Below, piece after piece: positions 57,261 through 64,000 of a stretch of DNA of 64,000 bases. The translations under genes were made by a program, and so were the position numbers. Position 1 is the stretch's first letter; every line of letters begins with the position of its first letter. Under the pieces are notes generated by a model that had not been told where the DNA came from, did not search any database, and saw nothing but the letters and a program-made list of their open reading frames with translations. Source of the DNA: Chaetomium olivaceum (Eukaryota > Ascomycota > Sordariomycetes > Sordariales > Chaetomiaceae); NCBI GenBank assembly GCA_039881045.1, contig JAYWVB010000035.1, positions 186,001-250,000 on the forward strand. The letters are read 5' to 3'.

Positions 57261-60200
57261 TCAATGCTTTTTGTATTTCTGCCGACCGTCAGTTAGCAAA
57301 AGCAAGACAAACCACACAAGGCAAGAACTAAAAAAAACTCACCGCCTCAACCCGCTTCCGATGCATCGGATCCAACGAGTTTGTCGCGCCCAGTAGTGTC
57401 TGCCCGATAGCCTTGGTAGCGCCGATCGCCGGGCGGAGGATAATTGTAGGCGCCTTCTTGAGCACCGCCGCCGCAGCCCCCTGCGCGCCCTGGCTGTCCA
57501 TGATTTCGGCGGGGACGGCAATAATGGCGTCTCTTGCGACTGACAGGTCCCGCGCCAGACTGGCATACGCGCCCCGCACGCCCTGGACGATGCCGAGGGG
57601 CTGGTCTGCGTACAGGCTGATCTTGCGGTGGATTTCCTCCTCGTACTCGGCCTCGTCCCAATCGTCGCCGAGCACGGCGGCGACGGCGGCCGCGCTGCTG
57701 CTGGCCTCACCCGTCTGTTGGGGCGCGAGCAGGCCCTCGGCGCCCTGCAGGGCGTTTTGGGTGCCGATGGCGAGCTTGGCTCCGAGCTTGACGACCTCGG
57801 TGCCAGTCGTCTTGGCGAAGGCAGTGGCACCCTTCTTGAGGCTCCGCACGATCCGGCCGTCCTTGCGGTACTCGCGGATCGGGATCTCGATCAGGTCCCG
57901 GAAGCCGGATCCGGCATTGACGAGGGAGCGCACGGGTGCCAGGCCAGCAAGGACGCCGGGCAGCTGGTTGCGCTTGACGTCGGCAGTCCAGATGTCGTTG
58001 AGCTGGTCGCCGAGCCGGTCGAACCCAGAGACACCGTACAGGATGACTCGACGGAGAGTCAGCCGGGCACCCTCGAGAATCATGAAATTCATAAATTCTG
58101 TCGTTTTCCCCGACCGACCGAAGGCCAGCGTAGTCGACTCGCTTTGGCTTGAAGTCCAACTTGATCGGGACACTGTTGACCACAATCCGCTGGATGAAGG
58201 GAACGTCGCTCGGGGACGCGTGGACCGGCGCCGTTTCGTCTCGGAACGTAAAGAACCTGGTGATAAAATCGAGCGCGTCTTGGTCAACATGCAGCCTTAG
58301 GGGTAGAATGGTGGCGCTGATAACCATCTCGGTAGCCGGCGTGTCCACGGGCTTTGTGGTGATGATCTCAGCGTGCACCATGTCGGCGCCCATTTCACGT
58401 TCGCCGGCGTCGATGTCGTACATGGCAAACTTCTTCCACGTCGACTCCGGGACATGGTCGAAAACGTCGACATCGCGGAGCCGGATGTCGAGTGAGTTAA
58501 CTGTCTCCCCTGAGCCTGGCGGAAACATAACCATGTCCGCGTTCACGCCCTTGAGCTCAAACGTGATTTTGTGACGCTTGCTCCGATCTAGCTTCAGGCT
58601 CTTGGACCTGCGGCGTTGCCCACCCGCACGGAGCGTCGAAGTTGTAACTGTCGAGGTCGCGACGGATTCCGTGTCTCCAAAATCTTGTAAGCCGTGATTG
58701 ATCGCCTGGGCGAGCTCCTTGGGATCACGGTTAGAGGGGATACCAATGTAGATGGAATTAAAGAGGCAGTCCCCAATGATGGTCTCATCCTCGTCGAATT
58801 CTTGGTCGTAGCCACCCCTGCGGTCCGTCCTGGTCCGCCGCTCATATGCCTTCGCCTCAACCTCGTGCACGGCTTTGGCGATGACCTCGCGTGTGCGCGC
58901 CCAATCGTACCCATCGAACAAGTTCCAAATGACGTGCACATCGCGAACACAAACCTTCAAGGGGCTGCGCTGAAGTTTGAGGTCATTATGCTGGTCGTAC
59001 TTGTTCGCCTTGGAGTTCCAGCGATGCGCAGTGCCGCGGGCAACCGGCCCGTTCTCGAAGTAGTCATCTTTGATAGAGAGGTCACCGCTGCTAATTTCCA
59101 GTCCACTGCTACTCGGGTTGTCAAGGCCGGTCGTGCTGAGAAGAACGCCGTCGTTCGTGTCCTCGAATTTGGTACCTCCTTCTTGGAGCATCGAGTCAGA
59201 CGTTGCATTGAACAGCTCTTCCTGGACGATCTCCTCCTCTAGATATTGCGAGTCGAGATTCAGCGGACTATCACTTGGTCCGCCGTCAAAGTCTAGGTCG
59301 CTATCCGCATCGTCTCCCAGCGCCCGGGCGATCTCAAAGTCGTTATCAAAGTCGTATTCGCCCTCGGCTTGGCCGAACGCCTCTGCCCTAATAGAGGCCA
59401 GCAAGTCTTCGACCGGGAAGACTGACGTCCGATATTTGATCTCCTTGCTCGGCGGCGTGGGCGGTGTCAGAGCGTTGGCCAACGCGATAAGAGTTTGCGT
59501 GGAATCCGCACAAGTTTCAAGGACCAAGAGGTCGTCGCGGACCTCAACCTCCAGCTGCATTTCACCCTCTGAGTCCTTTGAAACCGTCACTGTTGCCCTT
59601 GCTGACGAGATTTGACAAATGTTGACGTATCCCTTTGCACATAACTCGGTGACTTGTGGAGAAGGGGCCGCTTGTGGGCGCCGCGTCGAAGCAAAACGGA
59701 TTCCAGGTGATTCGAAGATGGACGTGTCGTCGATCAACAGGACAGAAACTCGCTTCATGGTTGTGACTGCGGTGAGATCCTCCGATCCTGGCGTCATTTC
59801 AAGATGAGCTTCGGTGAGAACAACGGTCAACTTGGAGGGCAACGCGAGCGGGTTCAAGCCGATGAGGCAGTCTCGGAAGGCGACGTCCACCTTGAGCGAC
59901 TTCGAAGCCTTGGCCTCGCCCATCGGCGCTAGCGACCCTGTAGATGCTCTCCTGATAGCCGTATGGGCTTGCTCTCCCAAGCTCGCAACGGATGCGGCCA
60001 GCCCGACCTCATAATCCTCTGGTGTAGCATTCTGACCGAGGTTTAGAATGTCCATGATAGTAGGGACACGGTATTCTAAGCCCAGCCCCATAAGCTTGAT
60101 CTTGAGAACTGGTTCTATGTCATCGATCAACCTCATCATGAAGACGGGAATCTTTTGCGAAGTGCCGTTTGACGGTGCCGGCGAAGTCACCACCAGCTCC

Positions 60201-63200
60201 TCGATTTTATTTCGCGTAACCGTGATCTCGCCAAGGGCGACAGCAGCCAACTGGGGCATTGAAATATGTGCGACTTCCAGGTCGGTGAGCGAGGTCAGAA
60301 CGGCACCGAACCGGCCGCCAACATCAACACGGCATTCGGAGTTTTTGACATGGCATAACGTGAGAAGGCCTGGCCGATCATCCTCGGGGAGATATTTCGC
60401 AACGGTTCCGAGCTTAGCCAGGTCATCGATAAGACTTGGGAGGCAGGTGAGCTGTTGCAGATTGCCTGCGTCAACTCTGACCTTGCCAATGGCCAAGGAA
60501 AGGACGGATCCTTTCCTCCGTTGTCTAAGTAGCGTGTCCACCATGATCTCATCTTCATCCTCGTCAAACTTGATTTTAGAGGGAGTGATGAGTTCCAGCA
60601 ACCTCTCAAGATCCTTGGCTCGGGGCAACGACAGGAATTCGGCTCTCGTGTCCAGAACTTCGCTTACGATAGGGGCCTCGGCTCTGGAGTTTTGAGGTAC
60701 GGTCCCGATAGTCGTATCCTGCTGAGATGTATCCCAATCCCCTCTTCACACGGCTGACCAATTTGAGGGCGCTGGTGTTCAGCATCACACTACAATCTTT
60801 GCCGACTACATCGACCTGGAGGCCGTTGATGCGCAAGTCGGTTTTGTTCTCCTTGGTGACGGTCCGATCATCGGGATGGATCGGCTCGTCAAACCGGACA
60901 CCTTTGGGTTTTTGCACCGGCTTGGCCAGATTCCTGTCGGCCTTCGACGTGTTTGCGGTGATGGAAGCTCCCATGTTAAGGAAACTGCTGAGCCCGCCGA
61001 ACCAGCCAAACATCTCGTCAAGCCGTTGGAGATCTAGCTTGACATGGAGGGGCAGTGTGTTGACCTCTAACCGCGAAGTCTCGGGTCCCATCTTCGCCTT
61101 GACCGAGATATCCTGACCGGCGGACGGGAACGTGTTTGCAACAGACTCGAACATCAGAACTGAGCGATCGAACGAGACGATGTCGTCATTCGCGTACCCG
61201 AACTTTAGTCTCTCGATGCTAAAGTTCATTTCCGTTTGCGGGCCGTCATGAGAAACTGAGCCCCTGAGATCAACAATCTGAGCTTGGAGTAGTACGTCAG
61301 AGCTCAGGTCTGACGTCCGTTTTTCGAACAACCTCTGAGGGACATCGGCAACGCCTGCAAGTTTCTCTAGGAAAAGCACGGAAAGCTGTTCGACGGTGAC
61401 TTTGACATCCGGGGATTTCGAAGGCGGCTTCGCTGCTGTAGAGCCCACAGCATCCTTCGACCCACCTTGGGCTGCTTCAAGGAGCCGGGCGACAACCATG
61501 GCCAGGAGAAACCCGATCGATGCGTCGAACTGTATTTCTACGGGTTTCAGTATAATTTCAATGGATGGGTCGATGGGTGTCTCTGCGGCTGGTTCGTTGA
61601 CGGGTGCAAGCTTGGGGCTTGTAGCGGCCGAATAAATCGAGAAAGCTCCCGGGATATTTGGGGATATTGATTTGCCGAGATCAGGGGCATCGACATTGAG
61701 CTGTCTGTGGCTCGACGGAAGATAGACCGAAATAGAACTGAGCGATAGAAGTTCCTTTACCAGGCGGGTTGGCCCTCGAGGGGTCGGGATATCGTCTTGG
61801 GCGGGTTCGGGCTCCTCTGCTGAGGGATCCTCTGCGTAGGAACTGGGGGCATCCCTCTCGTGATCTTGAGATGGCGGTTCAGGCGAAGGAATTCGATCCG
61901 GTTGGGGTGGTTGAGAGGACCCTTCGTGGGAAGCTGCCTGGGTTGCTGTGGACGGCCCAGCTTCCGTTTCATGCTCCTCGGCGTCTTCGAAGGCATCCCA
62001 GGCACCCGGCATGCCGGTGCGCAGCCCCCGGGATCCTGTCTGAGAAAAGGCACTCATGTACATGCTCTCGGCATCCTCATGGCTGTATATGTGTGACTCG
62101 GCTAGGTCGTCCCTCACCGAGCCGCTTGAGTTCCGGTTTGTTGAGCTGGAATAAACGGAGGCTGCAGGAGACGGATCATTGGAGAGGGAGAATCCCTCAG
62201 GAGGACGAAGAGATGGCTCTGACTGCGCCTCTCGCTCCGTGGCTGCGGTCGACCAAAGCAGGGGAGAAGACTCAAGAACCGCCGACTGCGCATGTTCAGT
62301 GATAGTTGGCGGGGGTGAGCCCCGGTAAACGGAGGCCCTCGGCGTAGATAGGGGCGACGCATCAGCTTCGTTTTGCTCGTTGCTATCGTCAAAACTGTAT
62401 GGAATGTTGAACGCAGCTTCGTTGTCCTGTAGCAGGTGTTGACTTTGCGAAAGGCCATCGGAACTGGCCATCGAACCGGCCATCGACCCGGAGCATGACA
62501 CTGCGAGCCAGCCCGAACGGGGAAGCGGCCTCAGTTTCATGGGCAGGCGAGCGCGGGACCACAGGCGAGCGCGAGGCCACGGATGAGGGCATCGACGCAG
62601 ACCGAATCAACGAGGAGAAGACGTTTGTCTCGGTAATCAAAGCCGCCCGGATGTTGTCGAGCAGAACATGTCGTTTGCCCTCTTTGTGCACGATTGCGGA
62701 GGCCTCGTCCGGCGTTTCTGCTGTTGAAGTTACGCCTTCCACGTTGATGTTGTCCAGAGATAGCTGGAAGGTAACGAGCTCTGAAACTGGGGAACTGGGA
62801 TCAACCGCAACCTCAACATCCACCTGGAATGTAACACTCTGTACTCGAATCTGTATCCTGTCCACGATGCCTTGCAGGAAGTCTGTTAAGAAGACGGGTA
62901 GCGAGAGGGTCTGGCCGGTGCCAACCGGTACGTCGTCGTCACTCTCGGATTCGCTAGCAGCCATGGAAGCAGCAAGATCCTGGGTTTCGGCGGCGAGAGC
63001 TTGTTCCAACTCCTTCTTCTCCGCCACAGGTTGCGTCTCTAGGAAGGACTGTGCGAGGTCCGCAGCTGTCGGCACGGCCTCGGAACCGGTTGTGCCTTTG
63101 CCGGTCTTCCCAGCGTCTTGCCGGTCCTTCTCTTTTGTGGAGGCCACTTTCAAGCGAATGTCGACACCATCTACTTCGGCCGTGATGGGGCTGGTGTAAA

Positions 63201-63525
63201 AGTCCATGGGAATCGTGACTCGGAGGACGAGGACCTTGGCTTTTTGGAGAGAGAAGGCTGGGGGCAGCCCCAAGAGCCTCTCGAGTTTCTACGCAGACAT
63301 GTGTCAACACCTGCGTATCATGCGCATTAGAGAGCCACCAAGTAAGCCTACCTGAAGAACCAGTCCGACATCTCGAAACTCTAGAACCGTATTTCGCCCA
63401 AGGGCAAAGTCGAGGTTCTCCAAATCAAGCGCCTGTGTATCGAGTAGATCTAGTCGAGAGAGAGCGAAGCGAAGTAGCTGCTTCGCCATAGACGAACTAC
63501 GAAATGATTGGAAGAAAGACGCCAT
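57261..63525 (-). CDS. atg2: autophagy-related lipid-transfer protein ATG2
   Basis: Rod-shaped bridge-like lipid transporter that moves lipid from the ER to the growing autophagosomal membrane with Atg9 and Atg18. Exons: 63525-63352, 63288-57343 and 57278-57261; introns of 63 and 64 bp; corrected length ~2,044 residues, typical of Sordariomycete ATG2. The N-terminal chorein domain starts MASFFQSFRSSSMAKQLLRF; the mid-region has acidic and Ser-rich segments; the conserved core includes LPEDDRPGLLTLCHVKNS and VRDVHVIWNLFDGYDWARTR. The ATG-C domain shows VIPIRE-like IEIPIREYRKDGRIVRSL and GVRGAYASLARDLSVARDAI. The last exon encodes only KYKKH, the conserved tail. Frame breaks lie at 62490-62491, 60718-60719 and 58111-58118; the first two need one base removed, the third is a tandem CGAC that may be a 4-bp duplication or a one-base error. 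Confidence 0.95.
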
Positions 63526-64000
63526 GTTGGGCGGTTGAGGTAGTGGGCGTTGTGGCGGTCGCCTGTAGTTTTGAGATGAAAGTTGAGGTGCCTATCGACG
63601 CGTGGTGGGGGGGGGTTGCCGTCGAATAAATGGGCGAAGCCGCGTTCACTCGGAGCGAGATGATGGAAGAGAAAGGGGTTGGTGCGCTTTAGGCACTGTG
63701 GATTAATCGTCCACCAAGGTTGAGCACAGAGGACGCAGAAGGCCGGCCGAACAGGTCATGTTGAGGCGGGCGCCATCATTTTTAGCAGAGGTCGATGCTC
63801 GGCTCTGAAATCGCTCCAAATGGGCGGGCTTTTCTTTCGGTGATGGCAAGAGGTAAGGTAGGTAGGTAGGTAACTAAAACAAAGCCTATGTTGCCAGAAC
63901 ACAAGGCGGCGGGTGAAACAGCACAATTAATGCCGTGGTCGTGTTGTGCGATGGAAAGAAAAAGTCAACCAGCGACCGAGAGGTTTGGGAGAAAGAAGGT
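63526..64000. other. atg2 upstream region
   Basis: Promoter and leader of atg2 to the window edge. It contains tandem GTAG units near 63854-63871. No other gene visible before the edge. Confidence 0.6.

Noticed and set aside
17731..63525. Reading the broken genes as pseudogenes or as programmed frameshifts
   Set aside because: Breaks occur in essential single-copy genes, at many homopolymers, in both directions, and conserved protein resumes immediately; random base-calling indels explain this far better.
1..64000. CRISPR arrays, bacterial-style operons, rRNA genes or a secondary-metabolite cluster
   Set aside because: Spliceosomal introns throughout mark a eukaryote; no spaced direct-repeat array, no rRNA sequence and no polyketide or peptide synthase genes are present.

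Overview
This is nuclear DNA of a filamentous ascomycete, most likely a Sordariomycete and probably Sordariales (inference). The evidence is GC-rich coding sequence, 50-127 bp introns with GTAAGT/GTGAGT/GTATGT-type donors and CTAAC/CTGAC-like branch sites, a Pth11-type rhodopsin domain, a fungal Zn(II)2Cys6 regulator, and fungal-type MRC1, HFI1, MED1, ATG2 and RPL5 proteins. I find 16 protein-coding genes and no tRNA, rRNA, CRISPR or intact transposon.

Layout. 1-4.9 kb is gene-poor. 4.9-17.2 kb holds a Zn2Cys6 regulator (+), a very unusual gene joining a Pth11-like seven-helix rhodopsin domain to a fucose-permease-type MFS transporter (-), a VBA-like vacuolar MFS transporter (-) and dihydroorotase (+). 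17.7-33 kb is housekeeping and cell-cycle sequence: gamma-tubulin complex GCP3 (-) divergent from SAGA subunit HFI1/ADA1 (+), then the replication-checkpoint mediator MRC1 (+) tail-to-tail with the mitotic-inhibitor kinase WEE1 (-). A 3.8-kb non-coding stretch lies upstream of wee1. 36.8-46.1 kb carries Mediator MED1 (-), an uncharacterised glutamine-rich coiled-coil protein (+) and a large leucine-rich-repeat protein (-). 48-56.2 kb carries ribosomal protein L5 (-), a HAD-like hydrolase (+), replicative helicase subunit MCM2 (-) and a UBR7/Mlo2-type UBR-box/PHD protein (+). 57.3-63.5 kb is the autophagy lipid-transfer protein ATG2 (-).

Genes working together. MRC1, WEE1 and MCM2 all act at replication and the S/M checkpoint, and each has MluI-box (ACGCGT) or ACGCGAAA-like sites upstream, consistent with shared G1/S control. 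GCP3 serves spindle microtubule nucleation; HFI1 and MED1 are RNA polymerase II co-activator subunits.

Data-quality warning. From about 18.3 kb rightward, 11 of 12 genes (all but HFI1) are broken by about 26 single-base frame changes, nearly all at short homopolymers. All affected genes otherwise keep conserved sequence to their normal ends, so I read these as uncorrected sequencing indels, not pseudogenes. Coordinates span each whole gene; exon limits and suspected indel positions are in the entries. The four genes left of 17.2 kb, including the receptor-transporter fusion, show none.
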